From a virus, in IMG/VR virus record IMGVR_UViG_3300048833_000212, positions 1-54,645 of that record: DNA of 54,645 bases; one strand, given 5' to 3'. The position numbers and the translations under genes are program-made. Positions 1 through 7,046 of the stretch are shown here, piece by piece. The notes beneath the pieces were generated by a model. It saw only the letters and a list, made by a program, of their open reading frames with translations, ran no database searches and was not told where the DNA came from. Position 1 is the stretch's first letter. Every line of letters begins with the position of its first letter.

Positions 1-2
1 GA

Positions 3-158
3 CCGTTCCCCACGCTGAACTGGAAGTCGCTCCGCGATGAGTGCGTGGCCTTCGCTGACTCGCTGCGTCGTGGCGAGATGAAGGCGGATGCCTCCACGCT
101 CGCTGACGATCCCTCGGCTGGCTCCAGCAGTGCGCAGGGTGACGATGCCCGCATGTGA
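3..158 (+). CDS. C-terminal end of the gene that crosses the circular join (phage ssDNA-binding-like protein)
   Basis: This is the last part of the gene that begins at 53789. Bases 1-127 repeat the end of the window, and reading through the join gives one uninterrupted frame ending in TGA at 156-158, for a total of 295 residues. The tail is acidic and small-residue rich (DDPSAGSSSAQGDDARM), as is common for disordered tails of phage single-stranded DNA-binding proteins. The next gene starts inside it at 145, so the two are translationally coupled. See the entry at 53789 for the functional discussion. Confidence 0.85.
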   Translation, partial: PFPTLNWKSLRDECVAFADSLRRGEMKADASTLADDPSAGSSSAQGDDARM

Positions 159-732
159 CGATGATGCGGCCGCATTCGACCTTCCACCGGTGAAGCCGGT
201 GGAAGGCGACGCGACGCTGGATGTGCTTCGTGCGAAGATGCGCGACGCCATCCGCGCCGAAGCGCGCGTGGAGGAACTGGAACTCCAGCTGAAGGCAGCG
301 AAGGGGGAACTGCTCCACCTTCGTCGCATGGTCATCCCGGAACTGATGGTGACCATCGGCTCCGATGACTTCACGCTGGACGGCACCCGGTTCCGCAACC
401 AGCTGATGGTGGAAGGCTCGCTGCCGAAGGAGCCGGTGGCACGCAAGAGCGCCATCGACTGGCTGGTGGCGAACGAAGCGGATGGGATCATCAAGACGGA
501 AATCGTCCTGGAGTTCCCCCGCTCTGAGCACAGCGTTGCGAAGGAGGTCTATGAGAAGCTGCGCGACGATGGACAGTCACCGCTGCTGAGCGAGACGGTC
601 CATGCGCAGACACTCATGGCCTTCGCGCGCGAGCGGCTGAAGAATGGCCAGCCTCTCAGCGACGAAGACCAGCTGCGGCTGGGCCTTCACTTCTTCCAGA
701 TCGCCAAGATGGAGAAGGTGAAGGAGAAGTGA
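145..732 (+). CDS. conserved phage protein with N-terminal coiled coil, replication/recombination module
   Basis: A 195-residue protein. The ATG at 145 is chosen because it overlaps the end of the preceding gene by 14 bases; an ATG at 88 in the same frame would overlap much more. Residues about 25-65 are a charged heptad-type helix (VEELELQLKAAKGELLHLRR). This is followed by a compact domain with a WL...DGIIKTEI segment and a VHAQTLMAFAREQL-like helix. The pattern resembles a family of unknown function often found beside phage ssDNA-binding proteins. I know no biochemical role. Its position directly after the putative ssDNA-binding protein suggests a role in replication or recombination (inference). 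Confidence 0.75.
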   Translation: MPACDDDAAAFDLPPVKPVEGDATLDVLRAKMRDAIRAEARVEELELQLKAAKGELLHLRRMVIPELMVTIGSDDFTLDGTRFRNQLMVEGSLPKEPVARKSAIDWLVANEADGIIKTEIVLEFPRSEHSVAKEVYEKLRDDGQSPLLSETVHAQTLMAFARERLKNGQPLSDEDQLRLGLHFFQIAKMEKVKEK

Positions 733-739
733 TCTGCCT

Positions 740-769
740 GGGCTGCGCCGGGGGAACCTAGCGCAGCCC
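740..769 (+). other. intergenic hairpin before the HD gene
   Basis: A perfect 9-bp inverted repeat, GGGCTGCGC (740-748) with GCGCAGCCC (761-769), lies in the 83-bp gap between two plus-strand genes. No T tract follows, so it is not a classical intrinsic terminator. A CGGCGCCG palindrome follows at 777-784. It may be an RNA-stabilising or processing hairpin. Confidence 0.6.
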
Positions 770-815
770 AACTCCCCGGCGCCGCGTGCGCCTTCGATGA
801 ACGATGGAACGAGAC

Positions 816-1373
816 ATGACGAAGAAGCAGGCGAAGATCGCAGCAGTGGCTGCGTTGCTTCCGCAACCGGACCTCTCTGCTGACCTCCCGGAAGACCTCG
901 TGGCGCTGGAACTCCTGCGCATCGAGACGCTGCTGAAGAGCGGTGAGGTCACACGCTACCATACCTTTGGCGCGCGCATGGCGCAGAGCAACGCTGCCCA
1001 CTCGTGGGGCGTGGCAGCGATCCTCGCCATTGTGCGGCCTGATGCGTCGGCAGAACTCCTTCGCGCTGCGATCCTCCACGACTGCCAGGAGGTCGCATTT
1101 GCTGACATCCCATTCCCTGTGAAGCAGCAATTCCCTGTCCTTCGTGACATCGAAGGCAGGGTGGAGGAAGTGTTCTGGTATGACATGGGCATCACCCCTC
1201 CGGTCCTGAACGTCGAAGAGAAGGCGGTGCTCAGTGCTGCTGATCGCCTGGAGAGCATGCTGTTCATGCACCGTGCGAGCGAGCCTGCCATCAGCGACGA
1301 TGAGCAGGAGGCGATGGACAAAATCATCCTGGACTCAATCCAGAAGAAGATGGAAGGCTTCACCGATGGCTGA
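816..1373 (+). CDS. HD-domain 5'-deoxynucleotidase (YfbR-like)
   Basis: A protein of about 185 residues that probably removes the phosphate from deoxynucleoside monophosphates. HD-family metal ligands are visible as H in SNAAHSWGV, the HD pair in AAILHDCQEVAFADI, and D in LSAADRLESML. The length and motif order match YfbR/HDDC2-type nucleotidases. The ATG at 816 follows GGAACGAG; an ATG at 804 would add four residues. It sits with thyX and mazG, which fits remodelling of the dNTP pool during infection. The 3' end overlaps the next start. Confidence 0.85.
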   Translation: MTKKQAKIAAVAALLPQPDLSADLPEDLVALELLRIETLLKSGEVTRYHTFGARMAQSNAAHSWGVAAILAIVRPDASAELLRAAILHDCQEVAFADIPFPVKQQFPVLRDIEGRVEEVFWYDMGITPPVLNVEEKAVLSAADRLESMLFMHRASEPAISDDEQEAMDKIILDSIQKKMEGFTDG

Positions 1374-1551
1374 CGCCTGGAAGATGATCATGGTGGCATG
1401 GATCCACAAGCGTGCAGAAGAGGTCGGTCTGCGGACAGCAGTCATCGAACTCCGCACGGCGCTCTTCCAGGCGGAGTGCGACGTGGGCTTTGACAGTGGC
1501 GCCAATCGGATGGCGCGCACAGATCGCATAGCGAAGGGACGCGAAGAATGA
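1366..1551 (+). CDS. small hypothetical protein
   Basis: A 61-residue protein (begins MADAWKMIMVAW) whose ATG overlaps the end of the HD gene by 8 bases and whose stop overlaps the next ATG (ATGA). It is predicted mainly helical with charged ends and has no recognised motif. Tight coupling on both sides is the main support. Confidence 0.65.
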   Translation: MADAWKMIMVAWIHKRAEEVGLRTAVIELRTALFQAECDVGFDSGANRMARTDRIAKGREE

Positions 1552-2501
1552 TCACCATTGTTGGCGCAGGGATGGCCGGGCTGCTCGCTGCGAACATGTT
1601 CCGGAAGGATGACCGCGTGGCAGTCATTGAGGCAGCGCCATCGCTCCCGAACAACCACAGCGCAGTCCTCCGCTTTCGGTCGATGGTCGTCAGCGATGTG
1701 CTGGGCATCGAGTTCAAGAAGGTGAGCGTCATGCGCGCGATCCACCCGTGGAAGAACCCACTGGCAGATGCGCTGGCATACTCCTTCAAGAGCAACGGTG
1801 TCGGCTCGCTGCGGAGCATCGCTCATGCGGACGGGAGCATGGTGGATCGCTACATCGCTCCACCAGACCTCATCGCGCGGATGGCTGGCGGCGTGGCCAT
1901 CGGCTATGACATCCCTCTCACTGCGGAGATGGTGAGGGAGGGAAGGCTGGAAGGCCACCACATCATCAGCACGATCCCGATGCCGGCTGCGATGGACCTG
2001 CTGGAGTGGAATGGGTTCCGTCCTGAGTTCCGCTACCAGCACGGGACGAACATTGTGGTCAAGCTGAACGATGTGGAGGCGTGGGGATCGCTCTATGTCC
2101 CGGCTCCTTCGTTCCTCGGTGCGCGCCTCTCGCTGATGGGCAACACCATGATCATCGAGTGCCCGACCCTCGACAGCGAGGCGATGCGACTGCGCGACGA
2201 AGCTGCCGGCGCTGCGGAGGATGCAGTGGCGGAGGCATGCGCAATGATGGGCATTCCGCCAGGGAAGGTCGCACACTACCACATCCGCGCGCAGCGATAT
2301 GCGAAGATCATGGAAGTGCCGGATGCGATCCGAAAGACGTTCATCATGTGGGCGAGCGAGGTCCACAACTTCCATTCGCTGGGACGCTTCGCCACATGGC
2401 GTCCTGGCCTGCTGCTGGACGATGTTGTCCATGATGTGCGCGTGATCCAGCGTATCATCCGCGCCTCCCCGGCGCCGCGATACGAAGCGAGGAAGACATG
2501 A
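1548..2501 (+). CDS. FAD/NAD-binding oxidoreductase-like protein
   Basis: A 317-residue protein that begins with a dinucleotide-binding Rossmann motif, IVGAGMAGLLAA, at residues 4-15 (GxGxxG). An acidic residue follows near position 27 (AVIEAAPS), as expected for the ribose-binding end of an FAD fold. The rest resembles flavoprotein amine-oxidase or mutase folds only loosely. A CGGCGCCG palindrome lies in the last codons (2470-2477). The substrate cannot be named; placement next to thyX raises the possibility of a flavin-linked role in nucleotide or base modification (inference). Confidence 0.75.
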   Translation: MITIVGAGMAGLLAANMFRKDDRVAVIEAAPSLPNNHSAVLRFRSMVVSDVLGIEFKKVSVMRAIHPWKNPLADALAYSFKSNGVGSLRSIAHADGSMVDRYIAPPDLIARMAGGVAIGYDIPLTAEMVREGRLEGHHIISTIPMPAAMDLLEWNGFRPEFRYQHGTNIVVKLNDVEAWGSLYVPAPSFLGARLSLMGNTMIIECPTLDSEAMRLRDEAAGAAEDAVAEACAMMGIPPGKVAHYHIRAQRYAKIMEVPDAIRKTFIMWASEVHNFHSLGRFATWRPGLLLDDVVHDVRVIQRIIRASPAPRYEARKT

Positions 2502-2935
2502 AGGAAAGAGATGTGACCGAAGACCTGATGGACCTCGCGCACGACATTGTGCAGGCGAGGAACGGGTGGCGAGGGTTGACGCTTGTGGAGCGGGAGAGCC
2601 TTCCATTCAAGCCCAACTCCGGTGCATTCCACGCGGATGCGAAGCGCGCGGCGTTGACCTCGCGCCGCCTCCGTGAGGGACACTTCGCGGTCTCCTGCCG
2701 CGCTGTGGAGTATCTTCTGGATGCAGTCCACAACGAGCGTCTGCGCGAAGCCTTCGTGGTGGCATATGAATACCACCCGAACCAGGACCGCAATGGATAC
2801 CTCTTCCGCGCTGTCGGCATCATGGAGGCAGCAGCCTTCCGCCGCAAGGCAGGGAAGAACATTGATGGCCCACACGGTCCATACTGGATCGTGAACGACA
2901 ACATGGCGCCATTCGAGCACCATCGTCCATTCTGA
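2498..2935 (+). CDS. hypothetical protein
   Basis: A 145-residue protein with ATGA overlap to the flavoprotein gene. It has several conserved-looking aromatic and His positions (VAYEYHPNQDRNGYLFRAVG, then GPHGPYWIVND) but no motif I can assign. It is followed 14 bases later by the next gene. Confidence 0.7.
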   Translation: MKERDVTEDLMDLAHDIVQARNGWRGLTLVERESLPFKPNSGAFHADAKRAALTSRRLREGHFAVSCRAVEYLLDAVHNERLREAFVVAYEYHPNQDRNGYLFRAVGIMEAAAFRRKAGKNIDGPHGPYWIVNDNMAPFEHHRPF

Positions 2936-2949
2936 GAAGGAAGACCGAA

Positions 2950-3438
2950 GTGAACAAGCGAGAGTTTAAGACCTATAGTGACTTCAGCGAGCCTGGCTGG
3001 CGCGATGCAGATCAACAGAGATTGATCTATCATCACGGCATCCCAGAAAAGGTAAAGGGAAAGTTGAATGAGACTGAGAAGGTCGCAGTGCTGATTTTCC
3101 CGCGTGCGCGTAAAAGGGATTTCTTCATCTCTGTGAATGGAGTGGAACTGCTTCTGCGGCTGGAGAAGGCATACAAGGATGATCCGGAAGGGGAGAAGGC
3201 GAAGAAGGCAGGGAAGCCGCCGCCGCTTCCCATTCGCAAGACCTACATCTGCCTGCTTGACGAAGACAAGCAGACGATTGTGCATGTGATGACTGCAGGC
3301 GAGGCGAAACGCGCCAGCGGTAGCATCTATGCGGGAATTTACAACCACAAGACTAAGAAGAAGAACAGCGACTGGTTCCTTCTCACGGAAGAAGGACTGG
3401 CCACTTCCAATTCGTCTCCCGACCCTGACCGCATCTGA
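2950..3438 (+). CDS. hypothetical protein with unusual codon use
   Basis: A 162-residue basic protein starting with GTG 7 bases after GAAGG. Its codons are visibly richer in A and T at third positions (for example TTT, AAA, ATT, GAT) than those of its neighbours, suggesting recent acquisition. There is no recognised domain; a Lys/Pro-rich stretch (KAKKAGKPPPLP) sits mid-protein. It is flanked by small gaps instead of overlaps, unlike most of the operon. Confidence 0.7.
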   Translation: MNKREFKTYSDFSEPGWRDADQQRLIYHHGIPEKVKGKLNETEKVAVLIFPRARKRDFFISVNGVELLLRLEKAYKDDPEGEKAKKAGKPPPLPIRKTYICLLDEDKQTIVHVMTAGEAKRASGSIYAGIYNHKTKKKNSDWFLLTEEGLATSNSSPDPDRI

Positions 3439-3454
3439 ACGAAGGAACAAGCAC

Positions 3455-4195
3455 ATGCAAGTCTCTCTCATCGACTACACCGGAATGGGATCGCCCAACC
3501 CGGCTCGCCACGCCGCCAATGTCCTGGTCTTCACGAAGAGCACGCGGCTGACGATGTCGCCTGGCCTCTTCGCAGACATCGAAGGATGGGGCGAGGATCG
3601 CATTGCTGCGGAACTCCGCTACATGGCCGACACCATCCCTTCCTCCTGGGAGTTCGTCCACTACTCCTTCATCATCACCGGCGTGACGCGCGCATTCACG
3701 CACCAGTTCGTGCGGACGCGCACCGCCTCCTTCGCGCAGCAGACGATGCGTGTGCTGGATGTGAGCGAGGGGAAGGGATGGGAATACGGCACTGGGCCGT
3801 CCATCCTGGAGGATGACGACACGAAGCGCATCTATGACGATGCCATGAACGGGATCGCCTGGGCCTATCGCTCGCTGCAGGCGAGGGACGCTGCGACGGA
3901 GGATGCGCGCGGCATCCTGCCGACCAACATCCTGACCAACATCGCAGTGTCGATGAACCTTCGGACCTTCGTGGAGACGGTGCGGAAGCGCACCAGCCCG
4001 CGCGTCCAGGGAGAGTATCGCGATGTGCTGAAGGCCATGCGCGAGGCAGTGCTGGCCGTCCACCCGTGGGCGGAGGTCTTCCTGAACCGTGGACCGGACG
4101 AAGCCGCACGCGAACTCTATGCAGCCATCGGCACGCTCCCGAAGGAGCAGGCCATGAAGATGGCCAAGCTGCTCGACAAGGTGTATGCGCCATGA
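3455..4195 (+). CDS. thyX: flavin-dependent thymidylate synthase ThyX
   Basis: A 246-residue protein that methylates dUMP to dTMP using FAD and methylene-tetrahydrofolate. The signature region is RTRTASFAQQTMR at residues 87-99, corresponding to the family motif RHRX7S. A second conserved patch, LPTNILTNIAVSMNLRTF, carries the Asn-Leu-Arg dUMP-binding segment. Two motif positions differ: the His of RHR is Thr88 and the final Ser is Thr97. The ATG at 3455 follows GAAGGAAC. An ATGA overlap links it to the phosphatase gene. Family assignment is firm from motif order and length. Confidence 0.93.
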   Translation: MQVSLIDYTGMGSPNPARHAANVLVFTKSTRLTMSPGLFADIEGWGEDRIAAELRYMADTIPSSWEFVHYSFIITGVTRAFTHQFVRTRTASFAQQTMRVLDVSEGKGWEYGTGPSILEDDDTKRIYDDAMNGIAWAYRSLQARDAATEDARGILPTNILTNIAVSMNLRTFVETVRKRTSPRVQGEYRDVLKAMREAVLAVHPWAEVFLNRGPDEAARELYAAIGTLPKEQAMKMAKLLDKVYAP

Positions 4196-4668
4196 GCGAC
4201 CTGCCGGCGCCGCGCGATGTGATCGTGGTGGACATGGACGGGACGGTGGCCGACTGTGCACACCGCATCCATCTCGCCCAGGACAAGGACTGGGAAGGCT
4301 TCCATGAACTGGCGAAGGAAGACAAGCCGCATGAAGATGTGCTGGCCTTCCTCCGCACGCTCCGTGAACCGGAGGCATTCGCCTTCTTCACCTTCGTCAT
4401 CTGCACAGGCCGCAACGAAGCCTGGCGCGGTGCGACGCGCGAGTGGCTGATGGCGCATGATGTTCCCTTCGATGTCATCCTGATGCGACCGGATGGCGAC
4501 TACAGCCGCGACGGGGAACTGAAGGTGCGGCTGCTCACAGAACACTTCGGCTCGCTGGAGCGAGCGAAGGAGCGCGTGCTCATGATCCTGGAGGATCGTG
4601 ACACTGCCATCGAAGGCCTGCGTGATGCAGGCTTCCCGGTCTGGCAGGTGCGGCCATCTGGATACTGA
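4192..4668 (+). CDS. polynucleotide 3'-phosphatase domain protein (HAD superfamily, PNKP-type)
   Basis: A 158-residue stand-alone phosphatase domain. The HAD motif DMDGTVAD lies near residues 14-21 and CTGRNEAWR forms motif II. A later block, RDGELKVRLL followed by MILEDRDTAIEGLR and a Val-Trp-Gln-Val end, matches the 3'-phosphatase half of the T4 polynucleotide kinase family. No kinase domain is present. In that family the enzyme removes 3'-phosphates and can open 2',3'-cyclic phosphates. Such ends are exactly what the hammerhead ribozymes on the other strand would create, but a functional link is only inference. Confidence 0.85.
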   Translation: MSDLPAPRDVIVVDMDGTVADCAHRIHLAQDKDWEGFHELAKEDKPHEDVLAFLRTLREPEAFAFFTFVICTGRNEAWRGATREWLMAHDVPFDVILMRPDGDYSRDGELKVRLLTEHFGSLERAKERVLMILEDRDTAIEGLRDAGFPVWQVRPSGY

Positions 4669-4705
4669 GCTGCCGCTGAGTGACTACAACATCAACAGAG
4701 GAACG

Positions 4706-5080
4706 ATGATGAGCAGTGAGAAGAAAATCCCCGGCGCCGGGGAAGAGCCGATGGTGGCAATTCGCATCGCAGCGAAGCCTGTGCCGGAACGCATCCATGC
4801 GCTGGCAGACCTCTTCGCGGATCGCAATGCTTCCTATGGGAACTCCTGGCATGAGATCGGCGCGATCATGCATGCCTTCTTCCCTCGCGGTGTGGCGCTG
4901 ACCGAGCCGGAAGACTTCGGGCGCTTCATGGTCCTGCAGCAGATCATCGGCAAGGTCCACCGCTACTGCCTGAACTTCTACCGTGGCGGCCACGTGGACA
5001 GCCTCGATGATCTCAGCGTCTATTCGCAGATGCTGCAGAACCTCGATGAGACCATCAACCTGAACAAGAAGGAAGACTGA
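4706..5080 (+). CDS. all-alpha protein resembling DUF6378/DUF1599-type nucleotide-related proteins
   Basis: A 124-residue helical protein. RNASYGNSWHEIGAIMHAF, then DFGRFMVLQQIIGKVHRY and GHVDSLDDLSVYSQMLQ, matches the common phage pattern R..YG...D..R...I..K..R....GH.DS..D...Y. That pattern is seen in proteins linked with nucleotide pools or base modification. The start at ATGATG 4706 follows AGAGGAAC; the second ATG at 4709 is also possible. It is followed directly by the mazG-like gene. A CGGCGCCG palindrome lies near its 5' end (4732-4739). Confidence 0.7.
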   Translation: MMSSEKKIPGAGEEPMVAIRIAAKPVPERIHALADLFADRNASYGNSWHEIGAIMHAFFPRGVALTEPEDFGRFMVLQQIIGKVHRYCLNFYRGGHVDSLDDLSVYSQMLQNLDETINLNKKED

Positions 5081-5082
5081 TC

Positions 5083-5490
5083 ATGAGCGACTATCGCGAA
5101 GCGATCCTGGTGGATGAAGACCTCCGTGCGCGGATGATCGAAGGCGGGCAGACGCTCGTGGACGTTTGCCACGGGCTGTCCGTGGAAGGCGGCTGGTGGA
5201 GCGGTCCTGATGCGGACCACCCGCTGATGGTCCCGACCAAGCTGGCACTCATCCACAGCGAGGTCAGCGAGGCGCTGGAAGGCCACCGGAAGAACCTGAA
5301 GGACGATCACCTGCCGCACCACTCGATGCTGGCGGTGGAACTCGCTGACGCGGTGATCCGCATCGGTGACCTCGCTGGCCGCCTGCGCATCCCCCTCGGC
5401 GCAGTCATCCTGGAGAAGCTGCTCTACAACGCGCAGCGCGCAGACCACAAGAAGGAAGCGCGTGAAGGCGAGCAGGGGAAGAAGTTCTGA
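5083..5490 (+). CDS. MazG-like nucleotide pyrophosphohydrolase
   Basis: A 135-residue protein of the all-alpha NTP pyrophosphatase family. The metal-binding pattern is visible as KLALIHSEVSEALEGHRK (ExxE) followed by VELADAVIRIGDLAGRL (ExxD). These enzymes cleave NTPs or dNTPs to monophosphates, and phage versions may also act on ppGpp-type signals. Its stop and the next ATG share one base (TGATG). Confidence 0.88.
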   Translation: MSDYREAILVDEDLRARMIEGGQTLVDVCHGLSVEGGWWSGPDADHPLMVPTKLALIHSEVSEALEGHRKNLKDDHLPHHSMLAVELADAVIRIGDLAGRLRIPLGAVILEKLLYNAQRADHKKEAREGEQGKKF

Positions 5491-5750
5491 TGGACCGGCT
5501 CAAGATCGAAGAAGAGGCGCTGGCGCGCCTCTCCCTTCGCGTCTATCGCCAGGAGTTGGGCGACAAGGATGCAGACAGCCAGGTCGCCAAGGATGGCGAC
5601 AATGGAGAGAAGCAGGCGCGCCGCGCGATGGCCTATGGGCCACTGATGCGGTCGATGATCGAAGCGATCCTGCGCGAAGGTGGAACCGTTCCCGGCGCAT
5701 CGCTGGTGGACCCTCCGAAGCCGCAGGGGAAGAAGGGGAAGAAGAAGTGA
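5490..5750 (+). CDS. small basic hypothetical protein
   Basis: An 86-residue protein with an N-terminal helix rich in Glu/Arg and a Lys/Gly tail (PKPQGKKGKKK) suggesting nucleic acid contact. It is coupled by TGATG to the mazG gene and by GTGA to the following gene. There is no known domain. Confidence 0.65.
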   Translation: MDRLKIEEEALARLSLRVYRQELGDKDADSQVAKDGDNGEKQARRAMAYGPLMRSMIEAILREGGTVPGASLVDPPKPQGKKGKKK

Positions 5751-6019
5751 GCGGCACCAACTTCAACTCTCCTGTCGCGGCGCCGGGGGAGACGGAAGGG
5801 ATGAGTGATGACGAGTTCCTTCACTACTGCCTCGCTCATTCCGAAAGCCCGCGCTGCGGCTTCACTCCGGAGCAGGTGATTCGTCTCATGCTGCTTGCTG
5901 GGATGAAGGAGAGTGCGAGCATGGTGAGCCGCGATCCTCCGCGCGTGCTGGAGTGCGATCCGAAGACAATCCAGGATATGGTCCTGGATGCCCGACTAAA
6001 GGAAGGAAAGAACCCATGA
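5747..6019 (+). CDS. hypothetical protein
   Basis: A 90-residue protein. The GTG at 5747 overlaps the previous stop (GTGA). An ATG at 5801 is an alternative start. A CGGCGCCG palindrome (5778-5785) lies in the first codons and encodes part of VAAPGET. The core is acidic and helical (SDDEFLHYCLAH, FTPEQVIRLMLLAGM). Function is unknown. Confidence 0.65.
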   Translation: MSGTNFNSPVAAPGETEGMSDDEFLHYCLAHSESPRCGFTPEQVIRLMLLAGMKESASMVSRDPPRVLECDPKTIQDMVLDARLKEGKNP

Positions 6020-6459
6020 GCCACCCGAACCTCCCGATGCCGCGCTACAAGCATGGCGACATCGTCTGGACCTATCACATCAACTCCACGAAGGCACTCC
6101 ACGAGTGCCCGGATTGCCTCGGCACGAAGAAGTGGGAAGCGACCTCGCCTGCCGGGGAGAAGCACACCGTCTCCTGCCCACGCTGTGAGTCGATGTCCTA
6201 CCTGGACCGCTCCATCCCTCCCCTCACCTACACGAAGAGCGTGGTGGAGGTCCGGAGGCTGACTGTCGGCTCCATCCAGGTGGACACGAAGGAGCGCAAT
6301 GGTGGGCCGCAGATTTCCTACATGGCTCATGAGACCGGCATCGGCTCCGGCAGCATCTGGGCAGAAGATCGCCTGTTTGCTACTGCTGAGGCTGCGGAGG
6401 TCGCTGGCCAGGGCGCAGCGATGGATCTTCCAGGATTTCATCGAGACGCTTTCCAATGA
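6016..6459 (+). CDS. zinc-ribbon-like hypothetical protein, possibly frameshifted at its 3' end
   Basis: A 147-residue reading frame with two CxxC pairs (ECPDCLG and SCPRCES, residues about 33-58) that could bind zinc. It overlaps the previous gene (ATGA). The end of this frame (after AEAAEVAGQ) loses coding character. The +1-shifted frame then continues with a plausible helical sequence (RWIFQDFIETLSNEEARQ) that has no good start of its own. The two frames may be one gene of about 240 residues interrupted by a frameshift or sequence error near 6405-6425. Confidence 0.65.
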   Translation: MSHPNLPMPRYKHGDIVWTYHINSTKALHECPDCLGTKKWEATSPAGEKHTVSCPRCESMSYLDRSIPPLTYTKSVVEVRRLTVGSIQVDTKERNGGPQISYMAHETGIGSGSIWAEDRLFATAEAAEVAGQGAAMDLPGFHRDAFQ

Positions 6460-6733
6460 GGAAGCGCGGCAGGGCGAAGAACTTGACAGCGTCGATGCAG
6501 TCGCAGAAGCTGCAGATGCGGTCCTGGCGCAGGCGAAGCGGATGGTGGTGCGCGAGCCGGGGGAACTGATGGATGAGATGATGGAGGTCATCTCTCTGCT
6601 GATGAAGCCGGTGATGCCTCCGGACGATCTGGATGAGGCAGTGATGCTCATTCTCGAAACTGCGAAGACTGCTTCGCTGAAGGCAGCGAAGGTCATGGAA
6701 CGTCTGCGGCCGCTGATGGAGAAGACGCCATGA
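6299..6733 (+). CDS. acidic helical protein or 3' part of the frameshifted upstream gene
   Basis: The frame is open from ATG 6299, but coding character only appears from about 6420. The likely protein is acidic and helical (NEEARQGEELDSVDAVAEAADAV) and ends in LRPLMEKTP. The part upstream of 6420 simply overlaps the preceding gene in another frame. ATG 6542 is the only later standard start, giving 63 residues. Either a short gene starts there or the region is the continuation of the gene at 6016. The stop overlaps the next ATG. Confidence 0.5.
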   Translation: MVGRRFPTWLMRPASAPAASGQKIACLLLLRLRRSLARAQRWIFQDFIETLSNEEARQGEELDSVDAVAEAADAVLAQAKRMVVREPGELMDEMMEVISLLMKPVMPPDDLDEAVMLILETAKTASLKAAKVMERLRPLMEKTP

Positions 6734-6867
6734 CCTTCATCTGGAACCTTCTCATCATCGGAGGCTTCGCTGGCGCGATGGTGTCGGTGATGCAGGATCG
6801 CACATCGCTTGCGATGCTCTTCTGCACCATCGTCCTCTTCGCTGCGGTGGTGGGGCGACCTCGGTGA
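6730..6867 (+). CDS. small membrane protein, two transmembrane segments
   Basis: A 45-residue protein. ATG 6730 overlaps the previous stop (ATGA) and its own stop overlaps the next GTG (GTGA). Two hydrophobic stretches (FIWNLLIIGGFAGAMVSVM and SLAMLFCTIVLFAAVVG) are separated by QDRT, giving a helical hairpin. It lies far from the endolysin; a holin-like or other inner-membrane role cannot be decided. Confidence 0.6.
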   Translation: MTFIWNLLIIGGFAGAMVSVMQDRTSLAMLFCTIVLFAAVVGRPR

Positions 6868-7046
6868 GAGACTACTCGATGCTGATGGAGGATGGCTCTT
6901 CTGTGAAGGTCTCAGACCTCCCCACGGAGGCGATCCTGGATTGCATCGATGGCGGCATTGAAGTGATGACAGGCGATACGAAGGAGGCTGTCCTGGAACG
7001 TCTCCGCCTGGAACTCTTCATCAGAGAGATGGGATTGAAGGAATGA
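6864..7046 (+). CDS. small hypothetical protein
   Basis: A 60-residue acidic protein starting with GTG at 6864, coupled on both sides by 4-base overlaps. The segment VSDLPTEAILDCIDGGIEVM has a helix-rich look. Function is unknown. Confidence 0.65.
   Translation: MRDYSMLMEDGSSVKVSDLPTEAILDCIDGGIEVMTGDTKEAVLERLRLELFIREMGLKE

Noticed and set aside
1-127. True physical direct terminal repeat
   Set aside because: A length of 127 bases equals a common assembly k-mer, and a gene reads intact across the join. The sequence alone cannot show real virion ends.
6599-6605. Hammerhead-like CTGATGA on the plus strand
   Set aside because: No GAAA and stem III in the right order and no flanking helix; it is ordinary coding sequence. 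The CTGATGA at 27356 was rejected for the same reason.
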